From assembly GCF_028858725.1 (NCBI RefSeq), contig NC_084772.1, positions 18,143,548 through 18,207,547 of the forward strand: a DNA stretch of 64,000 nucleotides. Reading direction: 5' to 3'. The notes below the pieces were generated by a model. It worked only from the letters and a program-made list of their open reading frames with translations, made no database searches and was not told where the DNA came from. The translations under genes were made by a program, and so were the position numbers. Of this stretch, positions 25,786 through 40,282 are shown in pieces. Numbering within the stretch: the stretch's first letter is position 1; each line of letters begins with the position of its first letter. The DNA comes from Colius striatus (Eukaryota > Chordata > Aves > Coliiformes > Coliidae).

Positions 25786-28700
25786 GATGTGGTTGTTTTA
25801 ACATCCAATTACTATCACTGAAGTGAGCTGGAATTTTGCCCTTAGGTACGTTACACAACCCAAATTGCTCCTAGCAGCCAGTCATCTGGTTTCTGTAGCA
25901 ATCTTCGTAACAGTCTTTAATTGTTACTTTATTTGGCTGTGGTTATACAATGTAATTATTTTTCCTCCCTTCACTTTCTCAGTAGGAGTATTTTATTGCA
26001 TGTTGCAGACATATTAAACTAGGCATCCACATGGAAGATTTTTCTCTTTTTATCACTTTTATTTCCCAGGAAACTTTTGTTCTAAATAGTTCTTTTGCAT
26101 CTCTTTAACAGCCAAGATGTTTTAGCAAGTCTCAAGTAAGTGTTTTATCAAAAATTGTTGTTTTGTTCCTACAGGGATCTTTGTGTTTTAAAGGTAATTC
26201 TATTGTAACACATTACTGGATCACATGTCATTTACTGGGATGCAGCATTAGAGGTGAAATTCTTGTCCTAAGAGCACACATTGCAAATAATCCAAACTGG
26301 GGGGCTGGGAGAAGAACTTGTGAGTGTCTGTGGCCAATGTGGAGCTGCTCATGTCCACAAGGACTAGTGTCTATGTGTTCTCCTTTGGTTACTGAAAAGG
26401 TTCATCTGATACTAAGCTCTTTTAGGGGTGGGAGGAGAGGGTGCTTAGTTCTAGCAGTGGAACAGTTAACCCAAACTAACCACTGTGGTTTGGGCCTATT
26501 CTCAAAGATAACATTTCTAACAAAGAGCATATGGCCTGAAGAAAAGCATCTGAGAAACTGAAGAATGTGGCAGTAGCCCTAGGAAAGGGCTGATGAATAA
26601 TAGTCTCTAATGTCACTTAATGTCCCACAGTAATCAAATGTGTATTTATTAAAAACATACACACACAAAAAAGGGTTATATGCTGCAGAAATCATGGTTA
26701 AAGAGTATGTTTTTTGCACAGCCCTCTGATCCAGCCTCTGGAAAGCAGGTTGGGAACAAGAAGTAAATGCTGTCTGCTGCTTTTTTACCAAGCAAATCCC
26801 TGGCTGGCGTCCTGAGGCTCCCACTCTCCTGCTCTGGGTTTATTATTCTGGCTGACATCTGTTCTTACATGTGAACCACTGATTTTAAGATGTGTAGCTC
26901 TAGTGAGAGAAAAGATGAGTTATAAAGTCATTTGGTTTTATAACTTTTTTTTTAATCCTGGATCCATTTGCTCTCTTTATGGGGCCCCTGGTGCCAACCA
27001 TATCTAATGCATGCTTCTAGCACTGTAGACTGGGGGACAGGCACTATCTCAGCTGCTTTTGGAGTGATGTCATTGACTGGCCATGGCACAAAGCTGTGGT
27101 GAGGAAGTTTTGGTGGCCACCTGCCAAAGGACCATCTCTGCTGTTCAAGAAGTGCCAATGAATGGGGCTGTCCATGTGGCTGGAGGCAAGGAAAGATCTG
27201 TGGAAGCTTCAAGTGTGTTCAAATGAGAGCTTTGACAGTGAGTTTTATGTTGGATAAAACTGATGGTGTAGGAGAGCAGGGAGCTCTGGGTCACTGGGGG
27301 TTATGGACTCACATGGGGACAGGGATTAATCCTGCAGCTGGTTTTGAGCTGCATGGGAGGCTGAGCAGCCCCTCCTGCACCAGACCATTTGATGCTGTCT
27401 GCCTTGGTAATATTTGTACAATATATCATTGTTCAAGCCAAAGCCATCACTATAGCATCAAATGCATTGAGTAACCTTAAAGCCTGTTTTTCACCAGGAG
27501 AGCCCAAACCCAGGGGTGGGCAGGAAAGGATTGGTCTCTTTCTTATGTAATGAGCATGAGCAGGAGTTCAGTTATTTCTAGAGTATTTACAATTTGCCTA
27601 TGTGACCATTCAAATGGCTTCTTACTAGTAAGATACACATGAAAGCTGGAGAATCTCCAGATTTTGCCATTCTGAGTGCACACTGTGTTTAGAAGAGAGG
27701 AAATCACTTCCCTGTTTCCATGAGTGTGCACCCTGGCAGGTATGAGAAGGGATTTTTTAGTTTACAGTTGTGTGAGAAAAGTCATTATGACTTCTGTATT
27801 TTTTGTATCAAGAGGATGCTTCCAGGGAACTTTCACATCTTGGTGGTGTCAAAACATGCTGGTTTCACTATAAATAAACTAGTCTGGGCACAGCATCATG
27901 CTGATACAACTAAAATGGGTCACATTTCATTCCTTTGAACTGGAGAGTCCACTTCTAACTGTCAGCACCCATCTGTACACCAATAGTATTTACAGCACAT
28001 TTGGCACAGGAATATTTAAGTTTGATTATTTTTCCTGAAGAAGCTGGTTCTGGGATCCTTCTGGGACAAAATATGGTCTGGCTTAACCTTCTCACAGCTG
28101 TTTTGGAAGCCAGCTGGAATCTTAAAATGATGCAACAGCCAAGTGGTTGGTGCTTTGTGGAGTCAAGTTTCTAAGAACATTCCCTTGAAATAAAATTCAT
28201 ACACTCTTCAAAGGAAAAGCACTCAAACAAAAGATCTTGGCTCTTGCAAAGAAATTAACAGGAGAGTGGGGTTTTGATTCATTTCTTACAAGTGTTGGGA
28301 TACTGAAATGGAAATTGTTGCCACTGCCAGGAAACACCCAGCATATTGGATCCTGAGATGCCTGAGGTGCAATGGTTCCTGCTGAGACTTGTCAGCTGAT
28401 GCAGTGCTCCCTGGTGTGCAGACACCATGGTAGGCAGTATTTCACTAGCAATGCTTTTGCCATCCAAGCTGAATGTTAGAGCTGTTGCTGCTCAATTATA
28501 GATGCATTGTGGCAACCTTGAGGCAGTGGGCTTTCAGCACCCTAAGAAGGTAATTGCTTTTATTTTTAAAGCATGACCAAATCATAAATCAAGGATCAGC
28601 AACACTTCGTGAAAGGAGGTGAGTTTTAAATCTCTTTAATAGGATAAATGGATTTTAAGCATGTTGTATAGGTCACTGTAACCTAAGCTAATGAATCTGG

Positions 28701-29574
28701 CTTTAACAACCTGTATGAAAGTAATTACTGTGATATAAGCAGTCTCCACAGGTTTAATGCCTGGAATATGTAGGTTAAACAATCCAAGTTTATAACCCTG
28801 TTCATCTTGTTGCCTTTTGCTTTGGAAAGAGCACTCGAACAAGCTGGAAACTAATCCCGTGACCTAAGAATCTGGATCTTGCCAGAGAAGTAAGAATGGC
28901 TCAGTGGTTAAAAGGATGGCTCTCAAATCCCAGGGGAGCCAGCTCAGCCTTTGCTACTAGTCTCAGAAATCAGGAGAGCTTTGGGAGGTGCAGTGTGTGT
29001 AACTCTTCCTATGGGGCCTGGCAGAGGTGACCTCTTAGTTAGACTGGTTTTCTTCCAAGCATTTCCCATTCCAGTCAGGTTGCCACCCATCTGGATTTGG
29101 GACTTTCCCCTTGTGGTAAAAAAGGACATGTTTCAAATTTCAAAATAAGGGCTGAAAGATGAAGAGGTGTGAGAATGAAAGATCTAAAGAAAGCAAAATG
29201 TCAGTGATGGGTGTAAATGGCAGACAGTGCTGGAGGTGGAGGAAGGAAGGGAGTGTGGTAGTGCTCAGGAAATGGGTTGGGCAGTTTCAGCTCCGTTGGC
29301 TATTTAACCCACCCGCTGTCTTCCACACCTGCTCCACTATCTCCTCCACCAACTGACTTTAAAAAGCACCATTTATGAGGCTGTGAACTGTGATATGTAC
29401 TTTGAAGCCTTGCTTGTGTTACTTGACTTTGCAGCATCCCATCCCACAGAACCCTGGGGTTGGGGCGATGTGTTTTGACATGGGGTGTTGAGTGAGGACA
29501 GGGGTGGATGCTCCAAGCTTGACTTGTTCTCAGTGGCTTTGGGTAGTAGTGAAAGAAGCAAGTGTGACCTACTC

Positions 29575-29655
29575 TAAGTGGCCCTGCTCTGGCAGAAGGG
29601 TTTGACTGGATGAGCTTTCGAGGTCCCTTCCAAGCCCTTAAGATTCTGTCATTTC
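29575..29655 (+). repeat. CR1 retroposon 3'-end fragment
   Basis: It contains the CR1 3' signature GGCCCTGCTCTGGCAGAAGG, then a GACTGGATGA block, then GAGGTCCCTTCCAAGCCC and a decayed ATTCTGTC tail. Confidence 0.8.
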
Positions 29656-32600
29656 CACATCCCTGGGGACGGGAAGAAGTTGCTGGTGGTGGGACAATGC
29701 ACGTCAGTTCTCTCACACTAAACCTACACCAGTCTGGCAGTGATGAATTCTGTGGGGGACAGAAGTGCTGTACTTTGCTCTGTAATGGAGCAGTGTGTGA
29801 GAGCAGGTGTCCTTGTCTGCCCTGAGTTTCCTGTGGGCATGCACTGTCAGCACACACTGACACCGACCCACCGCCTATGGGGAGAGCTCTGATGCGTGTA
29901 TGACACGGAGAACAAAGCAAACAAGATAAAGATGTGCATCTGAGAAGGGCCTGAGGCTGATTTATTCCCCTGCTGTGTGGCTGAACCTACCTTTTCAGAA
30001 GAAGGGTTAGAAATCACTGTTATGGCTTCTGCATATCTCAGAAAGCATCTTAACGCCTTTAATTTCTGAAGCAAACTCAATTTGCTGCCTGAAGGACAAA
30101 ATCCTAAAGGGCTGATTTAATTAAAAAGACAAATGGAGGAAAACAAAGCAAACATGATACAATTGTTATGTTTTAATGTATATACACCAATGTAATCATG
30201 TTGCATGCTTGGCATAGATGAATTAAGGGAATAAGAGGCTTAATTTGGCAATTTAAAAAATGTTTTATCATGTGGAATTGTGTTAAAAGTTCATGTCAGG
30301 AGCTGTGTGTTTCACAGCCTCCTTTAAATTACATGCTCATGCACTAATATGGTGTTGTTTATATCCCTTCACCCCAAATGTTACCACTATGACTGCAGAT
30401 GTGTTGCCTTAGATGTCAGAGTGGGAAGCACTGTTCCTAAACTAACAAAAACCCACAAACATAAAACCACCTCCCCCTAAAGGTACCCACTCCCCACAGT
30501 GACCCAAACCCACGGCACTGGGCCATGCCATTCCTCTAGCCACATCTTTCAAGTGTTCTTAAGGGTAGGAAAAGGCTAGTAGTGATAAATAAAAAGGATG
30601 GATAGATAAATGATTCAGCTCAGCCTACTGGTTTAACATAAGGTGGGGAGAAACAAATGGGATGTAGTGCCACTGTAAGGATGGCTGTGTCCAAGGGGTA
30701 GTGACACAGCAGCCCAACTCCTGTGGTGACAGCTGAATTGGAGTGTCAGTCAGCAAAGGGTGCTTGGGCACGGCAGGGGGAAATGAGATGGATGTACCAG
30801 GGAGAGCTTAAAGCTAAACTCCATCAAACTAGCTTTGTGCAATGGAGAGAAAGAGAGATCCTGGTCTGGGAGGGGTTGTGGCCTTCCTGGTGCTGAGGTG
30901 CAGCAGTGAGGAGATTTCCTCCAAGAGGAAAGGAAGAATTGTGAGTCTTCATCCTACAGTTATCTGAGACTTTAAATTGCAACGTGTTGTCTGCACACCA
31001 CGGGCTGTGCTTTGGGGATTAGTGACTGAAGAGGTGCCAGGGCAGTGGGTGGTGAGTGCCTGCATTGGGCATCATTTAGGTTGTCTTTCTTAGGTCTATT
31101 TATCTCTCTTTTTTTGGTATATTCCTTTCCATCAAAACTATTGCATATTTATTATATTTGATTTTCATTTTAGTTTGGAACTGTCCTAATCTCAACCCAT
31201 CAGTTTTCCCTTTTTTCACCCAATTTCCCTCCTCCTCCAGTGGGAGGGAGAGGAGGCAACGAGGGGCTGTGTGGTGCTTAGTTGCTGCCTTGGGGTTAAA
31301 CCACAACATATACCTACACAGACCTTTTTCTTTCCAGAGTGACATTATTGCTGTTTGCTCAAGCAGGACAAGGCTTGCACATCAGAGCTGTGTTGCAGCT
31401 GCCTCCATCTGACAGTTTCCAAGTTTATTTATCTCTAGGAGTGAACTCACTGGAAGTGAGGATCAATGTTGGGTTTCCAGCTCTCCAGGCTTGATTTCTT
31501 TAACCACTTGAAGCCCTTTTGTAACTTGGGTTGTTCCTGACTCTTAATGGATGTTTCTACATGTAACAGATTTCTGGTGCAGTAATTAGGTTTTCAATAC
31601 TGAAGCATTTAAAGTCAAGTGTCTTGACACTAATGAATTGGGATTCCCCATAGGTTGGCACACAAGCTGTTTCAGAATCACACACATGTCTCTGTGCCAA
31701 ATATCACTGACACCTTTTGGGAAGCAGTAGTGACAGCAGTTTGTTTCTCCTGTGACCCCTCCATGCCATTGAACTCTTTGCCCTCCCCTTGTGTCAGAGA
31801 TGACTTGGATAGTCCAATTCCCTTTAAGCAGCAGAGCTAGTTGCTAATTTTCCCCATGAGCAGCTACCTACTTCCAACCTAAACCAGTGGAAACTCTTTT
31901 TCTCCATGAGCTGATTTATTCAGAGGCTGCAGTGTGACTTGGGACCAATGGTAAAAGTGAGAAGTAGGTGTTACTGGGGCACCAAAGGGGACTCTATGGA
32001 GGAGCTGGTACCTCTGTGCTGGTGCTTACAGGGACCTGGGGGTTGGACCTTACTGACCAACCCTCATAGGTAAAACTCCCACAGCCGAGTGGGAGTTCTT
32101 TAGACAGCAGAACACCCTCCTGCTCTCAGCTCTTTGCCAGCATGTTAACTACACAATTTACTACACTTTGCAAAATATTTACATCTAATTTACACCTGAA
32201 TTTTATCAACAAATCCTCTCACAGAAATGCTTTGGGCTGTGAGGAAAGATGCAACACAGTGAAAAAAATAATACCAAGAATCCCTAAAAAAGTCTCATTA
32301 CTTGTACCCAACATAAACATCTCTGCAGTTCAGCCATGGTCTCTTTAACTGCAATAGTCTCACTGTTTTAAGGTCTGACAGGGAGATAAGCAGATGATTT
32401 AACAGTTTTTCTGTTGTGGTGGTAAATGAAGAGGAAAATCAGACTGGGGTGGAGTGGAGGTAAGGAGGTAGCCACGTGGGGAACAGGAAGAAAAGCTGGG
32501 ATTTCCATGGCTATGCTGCATCTGGGGAGAGCAGTGTTTTGGGCATGTGTCACCTCCATGTGTGCTGCCATGAGGGACAGGCAACATGGTTCCTGTCTCT

Positions 32601-33365
32601 GAGTGATAGAGGTGAAAATGCTGAGAAGCAAGAGAAATCAGCCTGGCATGTTGGGAGGAGCTGCAGGAGCTAGAAGCATCCCCAACACCAGGCACAGAAC
32701 ATTCAGCTTTGGCTGTGGGACATCTCCCATCAGACCTCACACAGCCTTTGAGGGGATGTGGGATGGCCTTGGCCAGGTGAGCATGACCCACACAGGCAAA
32801 GGGATCAAAGGCTTCATTTGGTAACACTGACCTGCACACAGCCCCCAGCCCTGTTCTTACTGGTGCAATAATCCTCCAGCTGGAGGAAGCAGAGGAATGT
32901 CTGTGACTTGGCAGCTTTGAGGTGATGTGTTTTGTAGAAAGGTTTCTCAGCTTTTCAAAACCCCAGCATGATTGTCCTCCTGCATTTCTGGGGCTTGTTG
33001 CTGAAGTTGCAGCATTAGACTTGCAGCAGGTAATTCTCCCAGGGCATGGCTCTGTAGGAAGATGCAATGAGCAAATCTGAGTTTGTGCACTCCATGAAGG
33101 TAAATCTAGTGACAAAACCAATGGGAGCCAACCCTAGTGAGCTATGGAGGAGGTTTCTGCAGAGAATCTGTTTGAGCAGAAATTAACTCTGCAGATTTTC
33201 TTTGTGGGCTGAAGCAAGCCACACAGCCTCCCCTCCCTCAGCTCAACTCACTGAGCTGTGGCAACTCATATTCTTGTCCTGAGCAAACGCTTACAGCCAG
33301 AAACAGTTAGAATGGGATTCACAGGATGGTCTGGATCCTTGCAAACAACAACAGCCAAGGGGGAA

Positions 33366-33388
33366 AAAAAAAAAGAGAGAGAGAGCGA
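33366..33388. repeat. A-run plus (GA)n simple repeat
   Basis: An A homopolymer is followed by a short GA dinucleotide tract. Confidence 0.7.
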
Positions 33389-34419
33389 GCCTGAGTTTGC
33401 AATTGAAATTGTATTTTATGCACAATTCAGAAGAAACTGTGGTCTTTCCAGGCATGAGAAGCACTGCAGTCCCATGCACATGCAGCTGCCTGGCCAGAGG
33501 CTGGCCAGGGCTCTTCCTTTCTCTATTCTAAGCAAAACACCATTTTCAGGGGAGGAAGCCAAAGCCCCCAAAGCAGCTGCCTCATTTCTTGTGATCATCT
33601 AATGTTCCCCCTGGAAAGAACAAAAGGTTTGAGGGCTGTCAGCTCCTGATCAGGACTTAACTCTATGTTCCTAACCTCTGAATAGATGACATGATGTGAA
33701 TTAACCAAAACAAAACAGGAAGAAATGGGGAAAACTGCCTCAGTTTACTGACACTAAGGTTAAACTGGAGAGAGCTCTCCCCTTCTTCTCACCTAATCCT
33801 TTCCTGACAGGGCTCCCTCCTGGTTTCTCTCTTTGTGCCCATAATATCCCTCAGGCTGTATTGGGGTAGAAGTCCCCACCAGACAGCATTAATTAGAGCA
33901 TGTCCCTTCCCCCAGAGCCCTCTCATCCTTCTCTTGGGTCCCTCTAGGCAGAGTCAATTTTTCACCTTGAAACTTCTTGTGCTGTTTCTTTATCTGCAGA
34001 ATTGCCTGCCCCTGCTTCTTAATTAGATGACTGACTTTCTAGTCTTTCAAATCTTATCCAGAAATACAATTTTTATCAATTCTGCAGAGATCCAGAGAAA
34101 TATGAATGACAGCTTCTTAATATTCCATGGTTTTACAGCAGCTGGCACCGAGGGCTGGTACAATGATGGAGTTTATGCAGCCAGAAGGGCAAGTTGTTCT
34201 GCAGTTAAGCAGGAGAGGCTGTAGTTGTGTCACAATCTGCCATCTGTCATGAAAATACAGCTGAAAAGGCAGAAAGGGTGGAATTTACAGCATGGTTGCA
34301 TCCTTGCAGTGCCTGATATCCTCTTCATCCTGCAGCAATATCCTTTGGCTTCAATGAGGTAAAAGTGTGCTTGGCCAAGAGCGCTGGATGTGTGTGAAGG
34401 TGGCCATATGGTGGTCAGT

Positions 34420-34440
34420 GATGGATGGATGGATGGGTGG
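34420..34440. repeat. (GGAT)n microsatellite
   Basis: About four tandem GGAT units end in GGTGG. A shorter related GGATGGATGGATGA run occurs near 12.83 kb. Confidence 0.75.
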
Positions 34441-37400
34441 GCCATCTGTGTGCTAATGAGTGATATGGGCTCTTCCTGAAGTCACTCCCCAGATGGCAGG
34501 GGGAGAGGCTCAGCCTCTCTGAGTCTGGATGAACAACGATCCTGTCAATGGGCAGGGTAAGAAGGGAAGGGAGAAGTGAAGACAGCACCAAGATAACTGT
34601 ATCAGGCATTCCTGCAGGTATTCCTGCAAAGCCAGCCTAGTCACCAGTGTGAGGGAGTGTCTTGGACTTCAGAACAAAGTAATCTTTGCTTTATCTCATG
34701 CAGAGACCCTCAACTGGATCAGGTGAGTGAACATGTGAACTTTGGGTGACAATAGACACATCTGAAGCACCTATTTAGAAAAAGCAGGGTCAGAAAAGCT
34801 CCTAGAAGTCCTGGCAGAGCTGGGCTATGTGCCCTATCCTGGCTGTGAGATTCAGAGCAGTGAAAAGCAGCTCCAGTGTTTCCCCTCCAAGGTGCTAAGA
34901 GTGGGATGTATTTTCTTCCTGAGACTCCCAATCCCAGGCAGCTGGAGGGATGATCTGACCATGCCACAGACATTACATCTTTGTGGTGTGCACTACTGAG
35001 GCACACTGGGCTCTTTTCTAGCTGATCTTCCAAAGTGGCCTTCTAATTCAGTTTAATGTCTAATTAATGTACAGATCTGAGCATGCCAAAAGTTTGAAAC
35101 AGGTTAATGTGGTTTGGGAACCTGCATTTCAGCACCTCAGAGCAATAAATGCCCAGTTCCTGGTCAGAAGTCCCACGGGTGCTGCTCTGTATTGTCAGGC
35201 ACGTGTCTGCTTCTAAAAGTTTGTCTGTAGGGGATGTACCTGAGCTCACATAACATACCTGTCATGAGAGCTGGAACCAAGGGCCCTTCTTTAAAGTCCT
35301 GTGCTAATGTCTTTACCACCAGTATGTTCTCACCTCCAGCATAGCAGTAGCACTGTTCTTTTAGTAATTGGGCTTCCCTGAATTTTCAAGCATGAAGCCA
35401 GAAGGAAGCTGGGTAATGCAGTCAATTTAAATGGGCTGGCTCACTTAAAAAAACCCCTCTGCTAGTTCCTGCTGTTTTCCAAGCTGGTAAAAAAATTAAA
35501 AAGACAATAATTTATGCCCTTGCAGACAAGGAAAATACCACAATTAATTGCATTTTAATTTTTTTAACCTCGTTGTGCAAACTAGATGAAGAGACATGAA
35601 AGAGAATACAAAAGAATAATAAGAGGTAGAATTTGCTCAGAACAGGTTTGTTGTCTTAGTGGGACCTATCAGACATCTCCATGTAGGAACATAGATACCA
35701 TTTTCTTTTTGCTTGTCTCTGACCTGTTGAAGGGGAGGGCCACTTGGGAAAAAAGGAGTAAGAAAGCAAAGCTATTCTCAGATGCACAATTTCCTCTGCT
35801 CAGGGCTGTAACAGTTTTTGCCAGCTGGGAATTGAGTTTACTATCCCAGGAAGGAGTGAGAAGTTCCTCCTGCTGCTGCAAACTGTGACACAGGCCCCAG
35901 GAAATGAGATGGCACCTTCTCAAAGGAGTGCACTTGCCATCCCCATTCTTTTGGTAAGGTGTTCTCCAAATGGGCAGCATTGCCTGCTTGTGGTCATGCA
36001 GGCTGCAGCACCAGCGGAAGGCAGCTGGAGAAGAGGGATGTATGTTTCCTCTGTTTTCACTCTTTCTCACCTCCAGCTGTGGAGATGTTTGTATGAAATG
36101 CAAACGGTCCTACCTCAGGACAGGAGCCACCTCACAGAAACCTGGTTTGCTGCTGGGATGAGACAGGGTTTGTACAACGGTGTATTCAGCCATCTCTCTC
36201 CAGTACACTCCAGTGCTCTGTTTGTACCAGACATGCATGAGTCACTGACATTCTGTCATTTTTTGCAGTTTCCTATAGATCCACAGATAAGCTGGCCATA
36301 GATCACTAAATAATGTCACGTGTCCTGCTGGCAGCAGCATTCAGCACTTCCTTTTGGTTGAGCCAAAGGATTCGTGTGTGACTGAAACATATGCATTGCC
36401 CCTCATGTGGAGATTGTCCCAAAGATGGAGCCCAACCTGCCACAGGCCACAACCCAAGTTGTCTCAGCCCATGGCCCCTCTGCCCCCTACCACCTCCAGG
36501 CCCAGCACTAGGGTAGGACCCATGTTATCTACAAGCCAGCCCTAGCCATGATGAGCAGGGCAAAGGAAAATAGTTTCACCATGGCTACCCCAGTAAATCT
36601 GCCTGTGGGGTGTAATTGGAAATCTTGATAATGCACTTTAATTATTCACATAATTGGCAGATGAGTGAATTTTGGTGTCAAACAAACCGGTCAATGGGTT
36701 TAAAGTCATCCAAGCCCAGTAGCAGCCTGTTTGATGTGCTTCTGAGAGCCTTTTCCTTTTCATTCTTCCTCTGCACTAACAGAGAGGTTAACATTATTTA
36801 TTCTTTCCAGAAAGAAAAAATGATATCAAGTGTTCTAAAAGCTGTGACCTGAAGGCTTTCATTGTGCTGTGCAGTCAAGGGCAAGGCTGGCATTCAGCAG
36901 TGTGCAGAGGCAGACGACAACGTGGATCAACAGCATAAAAATGATTCTGCTGGAAGGAAGGAAGGAGAGAGGAAAAAAAGCAACAAAAACCTGGAGACCA
37001 AATATTTGCTGGTAAATGCAGCGAAACAGGTATAAAGAGATGGTTGTGTTCAGGGTTGTAAAGACCAAATTACCTTCCCAGCAATAGGGTCGCTGAGTGA
37101 GGTTTCCATCCCACCAGCAGCTGCTTCCTGCTGACGTCTGGCTTTTCTGTGAGATAATGGGGCAATTACACCTTGTTGACCTTGGGAGTATTTGTAGGGA
37201 ACAAGAGGAGAAGTGGAAGTTGGTCAGAGCACACTGCCATGGTGGCAGAGCATCACCAGCCAGTAGCAGCTCCAGGATGTCTCTAGGACAGGGAACCTGA
37301 ATTTTATTGTTACTTTTTCCTTGTAAATAACCCCCCGGCTGCTCTGGCTCTGGCTGTGGGAACACGCTCAGTCCCACACAATAGCTTTGACCTGGTCCTC

Positions 37401-38784
37401 GGGCTGAACCGAGGTGGATGCAGGCTGTTGTTGTCCCCTCCCTGTGCCTCAGAGCTGGTGCTGCCCAACCTCCCCATCCCAGGAGTGAAGGGCAGTGTGA
37501 CGCAGCGGCAGCGCAGATGGGCTGAGCTGCAGAAGGTAACACAGCGCTTCCCCACATTTTCTCTCCAGTGCCTCAGCTTCTGAGGCTAATGAAGCTTTGA
37601 GGGATAATGTGAATTGCTGTGTAAACTGATATCCTTTGCTAATTGCATCAGCACTCTGCTTTGATGAAAGCCTAGTATAAGGTGCCAAGAAACTAATAAC
37701 ATGCAGCATCAATAGCTGCTTTACAAAAAACAAAAGTCGAGGATTGATTGAAGGCCTGATGATTCATGGAGCCATGAGTCAGCTCACCAGGAGATGGTTT
37801 TTAAGGGTTCAGTGGAAGATTATTTCAACATAGTAAAGGATCATCCCTTAAAAAAAACCCCAACCAAACCCAAACATTGCCAGAACATCATTCAGGCTAC
37901 GAAGATGAAGGTCACCTTGTTCTGCTTGCTGAGATGAGACTCATTACCGCTCACAAGTTCCTTCAATGCTCTCTGGTTTATTTCCCCTCCTTGACTGCCA
38001 GCCAGTCATCTTATCCCAACTGCAGAAAATCAGGTGGCCAAAGGCACTATTGAAGGTCTTCAGAGCCAAATCACTTGCAGGCCAGGGCTGCTGTGAATGC
38101 CTCACAAGTGTTTCAGTGGCCAAATAAGACTGAGGCAGATAATCTCTTTTTAGCTTGAGGTCTGACAGAAGGAAAAGCCCTGGTATTCTTGTATGGTGCT
38201 GCCAAGTACCTCTGGGTCAGATGGTTGGTAGTAAACAAATTGTTATTACCTGGCAGTTGGTTGAAAATGGAAACTCATTCACTTATGTTTTCTAAGGATA
38301 TAAACCAGCCTCGTGGAGCGGTGCTGCTCACACAGAGCTGGGGCTGCATCCTGCAAGGCCACAACTGTTCCTGCCAGGGGCTGCTGGGGCCTCTCTTGTT
38401 GCCTGCTGCCAGCTTGTCACACCTAATTTGAACACTTTTCTCTTGACCTTGTGGCAACCTCCTGTTACTGCTGCTGTGTTGACAAAGGCATTTCACATCT
38501 GTGACTCTGTGCTCCTGTGACATCGCTCTCCATCACTGCCACACGAACCAGAGATGGGCAGCAGGGTCACACAGGGCTGCAATGCAGCCATGAAAGCCAA
38601 GATCAGCTTTTGCTTTCCCCACTCAGGGGAAGCCCAGTGAGGATTCAACACTTATTTTCTTTGGTGTAACTTGTTATAAAACCTGCTTGTGATGGCCAGG
38701 AGGAAACGGTTGGTTCTCCACCAGCACAAGAGGCAGTGTGGGTGCTCAGTCAGGCAGCAGTGCAGGAACAAAACCAAACCAAAC

Positions 38785-39035
38785 CATTCTTGATGCCCCA
38801 GGATGCCATTGGCCTTCTTGGCCACGAGGGCACATTGCTGGCTCATAGTTAGTTTACTATCAACCAGGACTCCCAGGTCTGTCTCTGCAGAGCTACCCTC
38901 CAGCAGGTCAGCCCCAGCCTGTCCTGGTGCATGGGGTTGTTCCTCGCCAGATGCAGGACTCTACACTTGTCCTTGTTGAACTTCATGAGGTTCCCCTCTG
39001 CCCAACTCCCAGGCCTGTCAAGATCTCATTGAGAT
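38785..39035 (-). repeat. CR1 retroposon internal fragment
   Basis: Read on the minus strand it carries hallmark CR1 phrases from the 3' part of ORF2: TTCAACAAGGACAAGTGTAG, GTCCTGCATCTGG, ATGAGCCAGCAATGTGCCC and GGCCAAGAAGGCCAATGGCA. It is 5'- and 3'-truncated and the frame is broken. Confidence 0.88.
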
Positions 39036-40194
39036 TCCTTCTATCTTTTTTTCTCATTGGTACCAAGTGTGTTACTGGAAAACTTCAGTGAACAATATGT
39101 AAATGTCTACAGGAAAACATATTGCTAAACAGATTTCTGAGAACAAATAATTTCAAGCCAATCTATTTCTAAGGTGGAGCTGCAGTATGTGACAGGAGTT
39201 TTGACACTATGCCTGTGACACTCTTTTAAACCAGTAGAGGAAATACAAGCTAAAAATATTTGCAACCAAATGGGTGTATTAAAACTCAAAGTCTATTTAC
39301 AGAGAGCAGCAAGTAGTGGTTCAAGTGATTTAGAGGCAAAAATGTGTCTGTTGTTGCACATCATGAAGAAGGGAGTGTACTGGGCAGGAGAAAGGAGCCC
39401 AGAGGAAAGCCAACAAAAACAATTCAAGCTTTCTTTAAAAAAACACCCTTATGTGAGTAGATCAGGGCTTGTTTAGTCAATGAGGGAAGCAACTGAGGAG
39501 GGATAACAAACTTTTTTGTCTGAGATATGGCTGGAGGCAAGAGGTGACCTGGAGAGGAGCATGAGGGAGCTGGCATGGCAGCAGCTGAGGCTGGTGGGGT
39601 GGGAGGCACAGGACAGAGGCAGCTCAGTGGCCTCTTGTGCCAAACCTGGGCTTTGGTTTGGGGATACAAAAGATTTAATACTTCTGCACAATGCAACTGT
39701 GGTCTGCTTGAACCTGCCCTAATGCAGGGGGTGGGAGTGATGCAGCTCCTGCTATCCCATCCCCTCCTGATCCCTGGGACTCTCATAACGTCAGAGCTGA
39801 ATCTCTGAAAACCATCCAAGGCAAATGATGGATGTTTTGTCCAGGTGCTCAGGCCATGGTTATACTGGAAGAAGTCACTTTGTGCTCACAGAAAGTGTAA
39901 GCTGATTAAACTATTTGCAGTTTCTGTGATCCTGGGAAGCAGTGTCTAAATCACACTGAGAATTGCCTTTATGTCCTGTCAGCATGAAGCATCAGCACTT
40001 GTTTAACCTGACTCCACTTTTCACATTAATTTAGTTAAATGGATGCAAGTTGCAGAGCATTGAAAGAATGGCTTATTTTAATTAATCTTAAACCAATTCC
40101 AGATCCAATGCAATAACTAGGTGCAAGTCACCAACACTGCTACATCTGTGTCTGTAGAGGGATTTCCCTGTTTAACTCAATGGGTTTGAAGTCG

Positions 40195-40282
40195 TGCATG
40201 GGCTTGGCACTGTGAGGTTAGTGGTTGGACTTGATGATCTTAAAGGTCTTTTCCAAACATAATGATTCTATGATTCCATGAA
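40195..40282 (+). repeat. CR1 retroposon 3'-end fragment
   Basis: It contains GTTGGACTTGATGATCTTAA, then AGGTCTTTTCCAAACATAA, and the tail ATGATTCTATGATTCCATG, which is the classic CR1 3' terminus. Confidence 0.9.

Larger units (their letters stand above)
25786..38784. other. Intergenic region, no gene recognised
   Basis: About 13 kb containing only a CR1 3' fragment at 29.57-29.65 kb, small simple repeats and long but unconvincing minus-strand frames (29300-29920, 32399-33121, 36859-37557). These frames are rich in Ser, Cys, His and Pro, show no recognisable domain and have no splice or promoter context. Confidence 0.6.

Noticed and set aside
28893-28940. tRNA-Ser/Leu-like stretch (TGGCTCAGTGGTTAAAAGG followed by an anticodon-arm-like segment)
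   Set aside because: The A-box resemblance is good, but there is no acceptor stem, no T-arm or B-box at the right distance, and the anticodon loop lacks the usual T33. Treated as chance or a very partial relic.
29300-29920. 206-codon minus-strand open frame
   Set aside because: It runs antisense through a CR1 3' fragment and has no protein-like features.
32399-33121. 240-codon minus-strand open frame
   Set aside because: Composition is dominated by Ser, Cys, His and Pro, with no domain, no promoter or splice context, and overlapping frames on the other strand. Likely a chance ORF.
36859-37557. 232-codon minus-strand open frame
   Set aside because: No recognisable family; hydrophobic and low-complexity patches only. 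Chance ORF is more likely.
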